Below are positions 7,458-14,195 of a DNA stretch of 33,243 nt, one piece after another. Numbering within the stretch: the first letter of the stretch is position 1; the number at the start of each line of letters is the position of its first letter. The notes under the pieces were generated by a model. The model saw only the letters and a program-made list of their open reading frames with translations. It was not told the origin of the DNA and did no database searches. Location of the stretch: positions 1 through 33,243 of the forward strand of contig PLZV01000045.1 in assembly GCA_003152315.1 (NCBI GenBank), given 5' to 3'. Origin of the DNA: Verrucomicrobiota bacterium (lineage in GTDB: Bacteria; Verrucomicrobiota; Verrucomicrobiia; Palsa-1439). A program made the position numbers and the translations under genes.

Positions 7458-8783
7458 ATGGGTAAAGCAAAAAATGCGGGTGGGCGGAAGCTTGTCGTGC
7501 TGTCGGGCAGGACAAAAGGTACAGCGTTTGTGTTGACGAAACCGGAGGTCAATGCGGGACGTGAAAGCGACAACGCCATTTGTTTGAAGGGCAAACGCGT
7601 GTCTCGTTATCACGCAGTTCTGGTTCGCAACAACGGCGAATACACCCTGCGCGATGTGAGTCCACACATCGGCACGCTCCTGAATGGCCGGCGCACGAAA
7701 GAAGCTCCTTTGAAGCCGGGTGATCGGATTTGCATCGGCGAGTTTGAGTTCAGTTACGAGGCGTCAACTGCGCCGGCGATTGACGCTCTGCCCGTCACAA
7801 CTGCTTCGCAACCCGATGAACTCTCCGCACTCAGCCTTCCGGTTGCGGCGGCGCCAAAAGAACCTGTCGCGGAGTTGGCCGCTGAGAACCCGGCCCCCGA
7901 AAATCAACAACACATTGCGGAGTTGACGCAGGAAACGGAACGGCTCGTTGGCGAGGTGAAACTGGGCAACGAAGCTTTGGAATCTGTGCGCGCCCAGTTG
8001 CAGATGCAGTCGGATCTACAGGCGGACTTGTCGGAGCGGCTTGGTAGCATGTCCCAAGAGAACATTGACCTGGTGAAGCTGAACAGAGAATTGCAGGCGA
8101 AAGTTTCCGAATTGAAAGGGTCGGCGGCGGCGGCGGACCATGTGGAAGCGAAGTTGACGGAGGAAATAAAACGGCTCGTTGGCGAAGTGAAGAAGGCCAA
8201 CGAAGCCATGGAATCCCTGCGCGCTCAATTGCAGACGCGGTCGGATCAACAGGCGGACTTGACGGAGCGGCTTAAAACCGTGTCCCACGAGAACGCGACG
8301 TTGACCAAGCTGAACAGCAAATTGGAGGCGAAAGTTTCCAAACTGGAAGCGTCGGCGGCAGAGGCGGACCGTGCGGAAGCCGAGTTGGCCACCGCGCAGG
8401 CTGCGCTCCGCCAAATGAGCAAAGACCTGGCGAAGGCGCGCCAGTCGACCAAGCTGGACGCGAACACCGAGCCAACGGGCCAGGCGCTTCCGTTGAGCCC
8501 AGCCGCGCCAGCCGAAGCGCACGTTGAACGGGACAAGGTCAGCGATCTACCTGCCGATATTGAGCCGGTTGCGGTCGAAAGTGACGAGGTGCGGATTGCC
8601 GCGGCCAAGAAGCGAGAAGAAGCGGCCCTTGCCAAGCGCGGTGTTTCCGACCAGACCAACCAACAGTTCGACCGTATACGCCAGTCGATTGTGGAGAAGA
8701 AGAACCAGAATCCTGACAAGACGCTTCTCACTAGATTCTTGCGGCCCTTCCGCGGCCCCGTTCGCCCGGAGAGCATTTCCTAG
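7458..8783 (+). CDS. FHA-domain protein with duplicated coiled coil
   Basis: This 441-residue protein starts with a forkhead-associated domain (about 12-100), a phosphothreonine-binding module: 'AGRESDNAI' (33-41), 'VSRYHAVL' (48-55) and 'GTLLNGRR' (72-79) carry the conserved GR, S-x-x-H and N-G positions. A Pro/Ala-rich linker follows, then a long coiled coil (about 150-330) made of two copies of a 77-residue unit starting 'RLVGEV' (DNA copies start near 7941 and 8172, 231 bases apart). An Ala/Pro-rich segment and a charged tail end the protein. There is no signal peptide or membrane helix. The nearby Ser/Thr kinases are plausible sources of the phosphothreonine ligand (inference). Function otherwise unknown. 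Confidence 0.85.
   Translation: MGKAKNAGGRKLVVLSGRTKGTAFVLTKPEVNAGRESDNAICLKGKRVSRYHAVLVRNNGEYTLRDVSPHIGTLLNGRRTKEAPLKPGDRICIGEFEFSYEASTAPAIDALPVTTASQPDELSALSLPVAAAPKEPVAELAAENPAPENQQHIAELTQETERLVGEVKLGNEALESVRAQLQMQSDLQADLSERLGSMSQENIDLVKLNRELQAKVSELKGSAAAADHVEAKLTEEIKRLVGEVKKANEAMESLRAQLQTRSDQQADLTERLKTVSHENATLTKLNSKLEAKVSKLEASAAEADRAEAELATAQAALRQMSKDLAKARQSTKLDANTEPTGQALPLSPAAPAEAHVERDKVSDLPADIEPVAVESDEVRIAAAKKREEAALAKRGVSDQTNQQFDRIRQSIVEKKNQNPDKTLLTRFLRPFRGPVRPESIS
7941..8400 (+). repeat. In-frame tandem duplication, 231-base unit
   Basis: Two adjacent copies of a 231-base (77-codon) unit inside the FHA gene, beginning CGGCTCGTTGGCGA at 7941 and 8172. Large parts are nearly identical at DNA level (for example the 'RLVGEV' and 'RAQL' stretches), showing a fairly recent duplication that lengthened the coiled coil. 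Confidence 0.8.
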
Positions 8784-8803
8784 CGCAGAGGCCACCGAGA
8801 AAA

Positions 8804-8865
8804 AAGGGTCAGTTCGATGGTTGAGAGTGGATTCGCGCGCTACCACGAAAAGCGAACTGACCCTT
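8804..8865. repeat. REP/MITE-like palindromic element
   Basis: A perfect 13-bp inverted repeat: AAGGGTCAGTTCG at 8804-8816 and CGAACTGACCCTT at 8853-8865. Inside it is a shorter GTGG/CCAC pairing and a GCGCGC core, so the whole 62-base element can fold into one long hairpin. It is gene-free, between the FHA gene and the RCC1 gene. The form is like the REP elements mobilised by RAYT (IS200-like) transposases, but no transposase is in the window. A degenerate half copy is at 11001-11021. Confidence 0.6.
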
Positions 8866-9009
8866 CACCACCCGTTGGGGATGCTGGTGTTCCAATTTCA
8901 TTGAGTTTCCCTGCCTTGGCGGCTACACTGCGACGGAGTCTGCGATTACTATTTTGCGGGCGTGAGTTGTAGGGTATCGCTTCTTCAAGAGAAGGATGGG
9001 ACGGGTCGG

Positions 9010-10422
9010 ATGATCGGTTGCGAATTAAACATCTTGGGGACATCGCGGTGTTCTTCCTTGTCCCCGCACCGGCGACGTCTTCGAGTCGGGAGTTTTTGCG
9101 GGCTCATCCTGTTGTTGCCGGTGGTTGCTGCCCAGGCGGCGACCGTGACGAAGATTTCCGCCGGAGTTTACCACAGCATTTTTGTAAGGTCTGATGGCAG
9201 CCTTTGGGGTATGGGGGGCGACCCGCATGGCCAGTTGGGCGATGGCTTCAGCGTCGCCGGCACCAATGCTCCGGGGCAGATCGCAACAAGCAACGTCACG
9301 GCGATTTCCGCCGGAGACTTTCACAGCCTTTTTGTAAAGTCCGATGGCAGTCTTTGGGGCATGGGCGCAGATTTCCTGAACCAGTTGGGCCTCGGCACGA
9401 CCAATGATGTCCTCATCCCCGAACTGATCGTATCCAACGAGGTTACGTTGATTGCCGCTGGAGCGGTCCACAGCCTTTTTCTAACGTTTCATCCGTTGAG
9501 TGGCCCGGGCAGTTACTGGGCGATGGGTTACAACGCGAGCGGCCAGTTGGGCGACGGCACTACCAACAATCGTGCCTTGCCGGAGCAGGTCCTGTCCAAT
9601 CTATCAGGCAATGTTTTCTCGGTGATTGCGGCCGGAGAGCAGCACAGCCTTTTGATCAAGCCGGATGGCAGTCTCTGGGTCACGGGATGGAACGGTTACG
9701 GCCAGTTGGGTGACGGCACCACGACGAACCACCACCTTCCCGAGCTGATCGTGGCCAGCAATGTCACAGCGATTGCCGCGGGCGGAGACCACAGCCTTTT
9801 CGTGAAATCCGATGGCAGCCTTTGGACCATGGGGAACGATGCCGTCGGCGAGCTGGGTGACGGCACCAACGGCACTATTCACACAACCCCTGAACTAATC
9901 GTATCCAACAACGTCACGGCCGTTGCGGCGGGGGGCGCCCACAGCCTTTTTCTGAAGTCCGACGGCAGCCTCTGGGGGATGGGCCGGAATGTTTATGGCC
10001 AGTTGGGTGACGGCACGACCAACAACCGCTCCCTACCCGTGCTGATCGTGTCCAACAACGTCACGGCGGTTACGGCCGGATTTTTCCACAGCCTGTTTAT
10101 CAAGTCCGATGGCAGCCTGTGGGCCATGGGTTTCAACCAGAGCGGGCAGTTGGGCGACGGCACGACGAACAACCGCGTCACCCCAGTGCAGGTCGTCCCG
10201 CCGCCGCCGCAAATTCTCTCGGTGAACCTGGCGGGCGTTAGTTTTGAGATGAGCTTTCTGTCGGTTTCCAGCCAGAGCTACACGGTCCAAGCCAACCTGG
10301 ACCTGACGACGACGAACTGGTTTGCGTGCACGAATGTTTCCGGCAACGGCCTGATCATGCCGGTAACTGTACCCGTCAGTAACGGCGTCCCGCAGGAATT
10401 CTTCCGCGTTAGAGAGCCGTGA
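9010..10422 (+). CDS. Secreted RCC1-repeat (beta-propeller) protein
   Basis: This protein of about 470 residues has a long signal peptide (basic 'PHRRRLRVGS', hydrophobic 'FCGLILLLPVVAAQA', cleavage after AQA). Seven RCC1-type repeats of about 50 residues follow, each with 'AAGxxHSLFxKSDGSLWxMGxNxxGQLGDGTTN', which should close as a seven-bladed propeller. After a proline run (PPPPQ), a C-terminal module of about 75 residues contains 'SYTVQANLDLTTTNW' and ends 'PQEFFRVREP', a tail found on many secreted verrucomicrobial proteins. The ATG at 9010 is preferred; an in-frame GTG at 8962 would add 16 residues. The repeats are highly alike, suggesting recent expansion. Probably exported; the ligand cannot be told from sequence. 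Confidence 0.85.
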   Translation: MIGCELNILGTSRCSSLSPHRRRLRVGSFCGLILLLPVVAAQAATVTKISAGVYHSIFVRSDGSLWGMGGDPHGQLGDGFSVAGTNAPGQIATSNVTAISAGDFHSLFVKSDGSLWGMGADFLNQLGLGTTNDVLIPELIVSNEVTLIAAGAVHSLFLTFHPLSGPGSYWAMGYNASGQLGDGTTNNRALPEQVLSNLSGNVFSVIAAGEQHSLLIKPDGSLWVTGWNGYGQLGDGTTTNHHLPELIVASNVTAIAAGGDHSLFVKSDGSLWTMGNDAVGELGDGTNGTIHTTPELIVSNNVTAVAAGGAHSLFLKSDGSLWGMGRNVYGQLGDGTTNNRSLPVLIVSNNVTAVTAGFFHSLFIKSDGSLWAMGFNQSGQLGDGTTNNRVTPVQVVPPPPQILSVNLAGVSFEMSFLSVSSQSYTVQANLDLTTTNWFACTNVSGNGLIMPVTVPVSNGVPQEFFRVREP

Positions 10423-10447
10423 AGGCGGGGAGAAGAACGTCGGCATC

Positions 10448-10473
10448 AGGAGCCACGCTGAAGCGTGGCTCCT
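10448..10473. terminator. Perfect 12-bp hairpin between convergent genes
   Basis: AGGAGCCACGCT (10448-10459) pairs perfectly with AGCGTGGCTCCT (10462-10473) around a two-base loop. It sits between the convergent RCC1 and PEP-CTERM genes. There is no T tract on either side, so it may be a bidirectional terminator of the non-canonical kind or a mobile palindrome. Confidence 0.5.
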
Positions 10474-10501
10474 TGAAACCTTTACGCTATGTTTATCGGT
10501 A

Positions 10502-10967
10502 CTACGCCGAGCGGCGACCAAAGCGGCGGAAGCCGAGGAGCAGGCCGAGGCCGCCCAGAGCCATTGCCCAAGCCGAGGGTTCGGGAACGGTCACCACGAT
10601 ATTGTCCAACGTGACTTGATTCGCCACGCCATCCACACCGTTCTGGAACATGAAGACTTCCGAAACGCCAGTCCCCGGACTCACCAGAGCCGCGCCGGTC
10701 ACTACCTGGAGTCCATCCAGAGAAATATTCATGGTGCCCGCGCCGAAATCCGCATTGATGGCCACGTGATGCGTTTCGCCGTCGGTGTAGGAGCCAAAAC
10801 TAACCAGGTCTCCACTCACCCCGGGCAGGCGGTAACCGAAATCGCCACCCGTGAGGCTCGTCGGCGAGACGGCGAAGCGAAAGAGCCGTTGGGAATCCAG
10901 CCCAAATACATTGATGGCGAAGGCCTGCCCGTTCGGCGCTCCCACGCGACGGGGATTCAGGGTTTTT
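10502..10967 (-). pseudogene. PEP-CTERM protein, 5'-truncated
   Basis: The open frame runs from just after an in-frame TGA (about 10968) to TAG at 10502-10504; the only usable start in it is a GTG at 10945 (147 residues). The C-terminus is a complete PEP-CTERM sorting tag: 'VPEPSAWAMA', a hydrophobic helix and a basic end 'FRRFGRRSA', recognised by exosortase in exopolysaccharide-producing bacteria. The rest looks like a beta-rich lectin/LamG-like fold ('FAINVFGLDSQRLFRF', 'HHVAINADFG', 'TMNISLDGLQV', 'VTLDNIVVTV'). PEP-CTERM proteins normally start with a signal peptide; here it and the first part of the domain are missing. The break lies next to the repeat at 10983-11021, so truncation by rearrangement is likely. 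Confidence 0.75.
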
Positions 10968-10982
10968 CAACGGCCTCATTAG

Positions 10983-11021
10983 ACGTGACCCTAAATCTTT
11001 GAAAAGCGAATTGATCCCTTT
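10983..11021. repeat. 18-bp direct repeat (copy 1) plus degenerate REP half
   Basis: ACGTGACCCTAAATCTTT at 10983-11000 is repeated exactly at 11974-11991. The adjoining GAAAAGCGAATTGATCCCTTT (11001-11021) resembles the right arm of the palindrome at 8804-8865 (GAAAAGCGAACTGACCCTT), with C-to-T differences. It lies directly upstream of the truncated PEP-CTERM gene. Confidence 0.6.
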
Positions 11022-11236
11022 CATTCTCCTCTGCCAAACGCGCGCTCCCATACGCCGCCGTGGCTGAATTCATGTAGCCCACGGTAGGTCAACACCCCAT
11101 AGCACCCGTACGGTTGCCCGGACTATCCTCGGTTTCATCAAGAACGGAACACACGGGTTGTGAAAGGATTCCAAGGCAAACACAGTCTAATGCAGAAATG
11201 AAACCAGTAAGAAGCATGAGTACCAACAACCAAACT

Positions 11237-11242
11237 AGGAGG
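11237..11242 (+). promoter_or_regulatory. Ribosome binding site deciding a TTG start
   Basis: AGGAGG at 11237-11242 stands six bases before an in-frame TTG at 11249. No upstream in-frame ATG (11198, 11216) has a comparable site, and starting at the TTG places a short basic N-terminus directly before the hydrophobic signal sequence. Confidence 0.7.
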
Positions 11243-11248
11243 CATACG

Positions 11249-11854
11249 TTGAATGTAAGAAAATGGATTGCTGCCAGTATAATAATCAGCGCGATCGCCG
11301 CGCAAACCCGCGTCATGGCCGATGATGGGGTTCAGCCAACCCAAACAACAACCGACACCCAGGTAACGACCGATACGACGACGGTGACGACCACGAACCG
11401 GGTGACAACGACGAAATGGGGTAACACTTCCGGTGAACCCTTTCCGTCGCACCAACTGAGCCTGCAAGCGTTCGGCACCTACGCGACGCGGGGCCGCGAG
11501 GGCGGGAGTAAAGAGGAAGGCGGTGGCGGCCTGGGGTTGACGTACTTCTTCACGCGGTACGTGGGTCTCGGTGCGGATACGTATGTCGCAGAATGGAAAT
11601 TGCCTTATCGGGTCAATGGCAGCGTGATTTTGCGCCTCCCACTCCCGGAACAGTTTTCCAAGCTGGCGGTGTACGGCTTTGGCGGCGGTGGACGGGAGTT
11701 TAAGGACATTCCGCAGTTTACGTGGCATGGTGGTGGCGGACTGGAATACAAGTTCTGCCGCTATCTGGGACTGTTCGCCGATGCGCGCGAAGTTTTTCCT
11801 GATAAGACCGCGAGTTACACCCTGGTACGTGCCGGTGTAAACATCGGATTCTAA
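11249..11854 (+). CDS. Outer-membrane beta-barrel protein
   Basis: With the TTG start the product has 201 residues. A signal peptide ('NVRKWIAASIIISAIAA', cleavage near VMA-DD) is followed by a Thr-rich linker of about 45 residues (many 'TTDT'/'TTTN' steps) and a domain of alternating polar/aromatic strands: 'HQLSLQAFGTYATR', 'GLGLTYFFTRYVGLGADTYV', 'LAVYGFGGGGREF', 'WHGGGGLEYKFCRYLGLFADAR', ending 'LVRAGVNIGF' with a C-terminal Phe. These are features of small outer-membrane barrels of the OmpA/porin type. A strong terminator follows. Two in-frame ATGs upstream (11198, 11216) are alternative starts. The gene lies between two 18-bp direct repeats. Specific function unknown. Confidence 0.75.
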   Translation: MNVRKWIAASIIISAIAAQTRVMADDGVQPTQTTTDTQVTTDTTTVTTTNRVTTTKWGNTSGEPFPSHQLSLQAFGTYATRGREGGSKEEGGGGLGLTYFFTRYVGLGADTYVAEWKLPYRVNGSVILRLPLPEQFSKLAVYGFGGGGREFKDIPQFTWHGGGGLEYKFCRYLGLFADAREVFPDKTASYTLVRAGVNIGF

Positions 11855-11888
11855 AGCGCAACCCCAATGGGCCCAGCAGCCCTCTTCG

Positions 11889-11928
11889 ATCGCCGTGTGA
11901 TCCATACCAAGATTACACGGCGATTTTT
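11889..11928 (+). terminator. Strong Rho-independent terminator
   Basis: A 14-bp stem (11889-11902 with 11911-11924, one G-T pair, core ATCGCCGTGT/ACACGGCGAT) with an eight-base loop runs straight into TTTTT (11924-11928). It lies 35 bases after the barrel protein gene. Confidence 0.9.
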
Positions 11929-11973
11929 ATGGCTGGAGCAATTGTACAGAAGTACAGCGGATGCAACGACCAT

Positions 11974-11998
11974 ACGTGACCCTAAATCTTTATAGGGT
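11974..11998. repeat. 18-bp direct repeat (copy 2)
   Basis: An exact second copy of ACGTGACCCTAAATCTTT (11974-11991), in the same orientation as the copy at 10983 and 991 bases away. Here it continues into TAGGGT (11993-11998), which can pair with the internal ACCCTA to make a small hairpin. Confidence 0.6.
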
Positions 11999-12090
11999 GA
12001 ATGCCCCATTGTCGCGCAGATGGCTCGGCGCATAGATTGTGGCAGAGCTGTTAACGCCAATAGCCGAAAGAGAGAGAAGAGGTATCAGCC

Positions 12091-12636
12091 ATGGTGAATA
12101 AGGACCAATTGGAACAGACCAGTGAAGGCCAACAGGTTTTGGCTTTCATGGCAAAGAATTTTACCGCGGAACAGTTTCAACCGGCGTTGACGCTGATTGA
12201 GCAACGGTATACGGAAGACCTAACGGTATGGGATACCGAATTGAATAGTGATAGCAAGTTGCCGTTTAGTCGGACAACCAGCGCCCAACGGCTTTTGGTT
12301 TTCTTTGCCAGTCCAGACCGCCTGGCAAAGATCAAGGACGAGCTTGCGCAGCGTGAGGCAGAGCACTCGATTAAACAGGCAGAAGGCCCAGCGGGAAAAG
12401 TCCCGGCAGCGGCCAAGCCCAAGGTGAAGGGCAAAACCAAGACGAAGGCCAGCGGGTCAGTTCAAAAAGCCCGGGGGCGCAAAATAAAAGCCAACAAGGC
12501 CATCAAGAAAAAGCTCCCAAGGCGGCAAGGAAGTAACCGGCCCAGTAAGCGACCCACACACAAGAGCGTTCCGGCAAAATCCGAGAAATCCCGCGGCAAG
12601 AAAAAATCAAAAACCTCAAAGAGAAAGAGAAGCTAG
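12091..12636 (+). CDS. Lysine-rich, histone-H1-like C-terminal tail protein
   Basis: This is a 181-residue protein of two halves. Residues 1 to about 95 are an ordinary mixed, probably helical domain ('GQQVLAFMAKNFTAEQFQPA', 'TSAQRLLVFFASPDRLAKIK') that I do not recognise. From about residue 103 the chain is almost only Lys, Arg, Ala, Pro, Ser and Gly, with motifs such as 'KGKTKTKASG' and 'RGKKKSKTSKRKRS', like bacterial H1-type or AlgP-like tails that bind DNA or RNA. GAAGAGG at 12076-12082 is a possible ribosome site. There is no signal peptide, so it is cytoplasmic. A nucleoid-associated role is inferred only from composition. Confidence 0.7.
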   Translation: MVNKDQLEQTSEGQQVLAFMAKNFTAEQFQPALTLIEQRYTEDLTVWDTELNSDSKLPFSRTTSAQRLLVFFASPDRLAKIKDELAQREAEHSIKQAEGPAGKVPAAAKPKVKGKTKTKASGSVQKARGRKIKANKAIKKKLPRRQGSNRPSKRPTHKSVPAKSEKSRGKKKSKTSKRKRS

Positions 12637-12736
12637 AGGCATTTCCTCCCCTATTCCCTGGCGTGAGATCGGTCGTGAACCGATTGTCATAGCTCCCAAT
12701 CCAACGCATACTTTGCTCCAGAAAGGAACACAACAA

Positions 12737-13117
12737 ATGCAGCCCAGAATTCTATCAGCAACGACAATTATTAACGACAAAGTCGTGAATTTACGGAACG
12801 AGAATTTGGGCTACATCGATGAGCTAATGATCGATCGGAACTCCGGTCGAATCGCCTATGCGGTCTTGTCCTTCGGTGGCTTCCCGGGGACGCGGGATAA
12901 ACTTTTTGCGGTCCCGTGGGAGGCGCTCAAAGTTGACAGCGAAAACAAGCAGATCATCCTCGACATCGATCCGGAAACTCTCAAGGCTGCGCCGGGGTTT
13001 GACCAGAACAACTGGCCGGATATGACCACTCCGGAGTGGCACAGCAGCATCCACGCTTATTACGGATTCGAGCCCTACTGGGAAAAAAACTCTGTCAGCA
13101 GCCGGCAAGTGGCGTAA
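12737..13117 (+). CDS. PRC-barrel domain protein
   Basis: This 126-residue protein has a PRC-barrel (about 8-85): 'ATTIINDKVVNLRNENLGYI', 'ELMIDRNSGRIAYAVLSFGG', 'LFAVPWEALKVD' and 'IILDIDPETLKAAPGF' follow the beta-barrel pattern, with the W/F-x-x-L 'VPWEAL' element typical of the YlmC/YmxH-like and stress-linked PRC proteins. A C-terminal tail with 'WHSSIHAYYGFEPYWE' is common in stand-alone PRC proteins of soil bacteria. The ATG at 12737 is chosen because AAAGGA precedes it by nine bases; an in-frame ATG at 12713 has no ribosome site. The family is linked to RNA processing or photosynthetic reaction centres; here function is unknown. Confidence 0.85.
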   Translation: MQPRILSATTIINDKVVNLRNENLGYIDELMIDRNSGRIAYAVLSFGGFPGTRDKLFAVPWEALKVDSENKQIILDIDPETLKAAPGFDQNNWPDMTTPEWHSSIHAYYGFEPYWEKNSVSSRQVA

Positions 13118-13570
13118 CGGCCGATTGAAAACAGGGACCGTTCGATTGTCCGCTCGTGTGGTGGCGTGCCATCTTGGAAAGCGAGACGACCCCTTCATGG
13201 GCTGATACTGGCCGGCCACGTTTTCTATAACACCTTTCGAAGTTGGGCGCTGACCGCTATTACTTATTGCTTGCGGCCCATCTGTATCGATCGCTTGGGT
13301 TGCAGACTCGCTATTGAGGCGATTAATCCTTTGTTTTGTGTAATAACGTCTGGCTTCCTGTGTGGATGTTTATCCTATACCGATAATTTTACTGGACACG
13401 GTGTTTCGGGGCGGGTATAGTGGGGGCGGAAAACAGATGAACGCTACGCGCTCAACATCCAACCCCGAAACGAGTTCGGGGCAGGCTGCTCAACCCTCCA
13501 TCGCGAGGACGCTTCTTCCTTCGCTAAGGTTCCGGCGGACGAGGAGAATCTCAAAACATGTGTTTTTGCG

Positions 13571-13669
13571 AAACGAACCCACCGTTTTTTGGAAGGAAAA
13601 CATGGGTTAAGTGATTGGGGAGCAATGGGAAACGATGGAAAAAATATTGGAATTTCGGTGGGTTCGTTT
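13571..13669. repeat. Long stem-loop element, copy A
   Basis: AAACGAACCCACCG (13571-13584) pairs perfectly over 14 bp with CGGTGGGTTCGTTT (13656-13669), enclosing a 71-base purine-rich loop. Copy B at 13967-14065 has the same stem length and loop length, and the loops align without gaps in their first half (shared GAAAACA, TAAGT). Confidence 0.75.
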
Positions 13670-13687
13670 TGGAAAACGAACCCACCG
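13656..13687. repeat. Tight alternative hairpin with third arm
   Basis: The right arm of copy A (CGGTGGGTTCGTTTT, 13656-13670) can also pair, over 15 bp with a two-base loop, with AAAACGAACCCACCG at 13673-13687. The long and the tight hairpin share one arm, so they exclude each other. A GGAGGGGTTTTTGGG stretch follows. Confidence 0.65.
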
Positions 13688-13725
13688 GGAGGGGTTTTTG
13701 GGAGGAATAAGTGACGAATTTAACG

Positions 13726-13761
13726 TCCAACGCTAAACGTTCAACGCCCAACGCTCAAGGG
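13726..13761. repeat. Degenerate heptamer array (YCAACGC)
   Basis: Five roughly seven-base units in a row: TCCAACGC, TAAACGT, TCAACGC, CCAACGC, TCAAGGG. It lies between the two long stem-loop elements. No known factor site is recognised. Confidence 0.5.
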
Positions 13762-13849
13762 AAGAGGGAAACGAGAAATGGAGACCTGCGGTCGGATGGA
13801 GTGCGCGGTCGGGAGACCGTCGCACAACGATTTGCCTGTTCAACAGGAA

Positions 13850-13906
13850 GGCGTAGTTGGTTCTCGCTCCGCTCGGTTGGCTCCGCTCAGGCCCCTGAGC
13901 TACGCC
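13850..13906. repeat. Compound palindrome
   Basis: GGCGTAG (13850-13856) pairs with CTACGCC (13900-13906). Nested inside is GCTCAGG/CCTGAGC (13885-13891 with 13894-13900, loop CC). The stretch between has repeated 'GCTCCGCTC' runs. It lies in gene-free DNA between the long stem-loop elements. Confidence 0.5.
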
Positions 13907-13966
13907 CTTCGGGCGTCGGCACAACGCGACGCCATGTCGGTGCTACCCCCGCACCTCCATTCTGCG

Positions 13967-14065
13967 AAACGAACCGGATTTTTTCGAGGGTGAAAACAGG
14001 GGATAAGTTGTTGAGAGAAAATGTGATGCGGAGCGGAAGTGAGGAAAAATCAATCCGGTTCGTTT
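13967..14065. repeat. Long stem-loop element, copy B
   Basis: AAACGAACCGGATT (13967-13980) pairs perfectly over 14 bp with AATCCGGTTCGTTT (14052-14065), again with a 71-base loop. The outer nine stem bases equal copy A; the inner five differ at every position on both sides yet remain complementary. Confidence 0.75.
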
Positions 14066-14195
14066 GGAATGGAAATGCGCCCGTGCTGAATCGATCGGAC
14101 GCGATGGAGCGCGTCCCTCCAGGCGGCGAATTGGAAAGCGGCCGGGCGGATAACAGCCTTGCCGCCTGTGCGCGCATGAGCTATAAGGCGGGGGA

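Larger units (their letters stand above)
13118..14195. other. 1.08-kb gene-free region rich in inverted repeats
   Basis: No convincing gene lies here: the open frames have no ribosome site, no recognisable domain and cross repeat elements. It contains a small hairpin (CCCCGAA 13463-13469 with TTCGGGG 13475-13481), two copies of a 99-base stem-loop element (13571-13669 and 13967-14065), a third arm at 13674-13687, a degenerate heptamer array (13726-13761) and a compound palindrome (13850-13906). Confidence 0.7.

Noticed and set aside
9140-10190. DNA-level tandem repeats
   Set aside because: The periodic pattern of about 150 bases is explained by the seven RCC1 protein repeats.
10616-11002. 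Plus-strand open frame of 128 codons
   Set aside because: It is antisense to the PEP-CTERM gene, which has a clear sorting tag; the plus-strand product has no features.
13571-14065. Possible CRISPR array
   Set aside because: Only two repeat units with inverted arms 396 bases apart, no regular short spacers and no cas genes.
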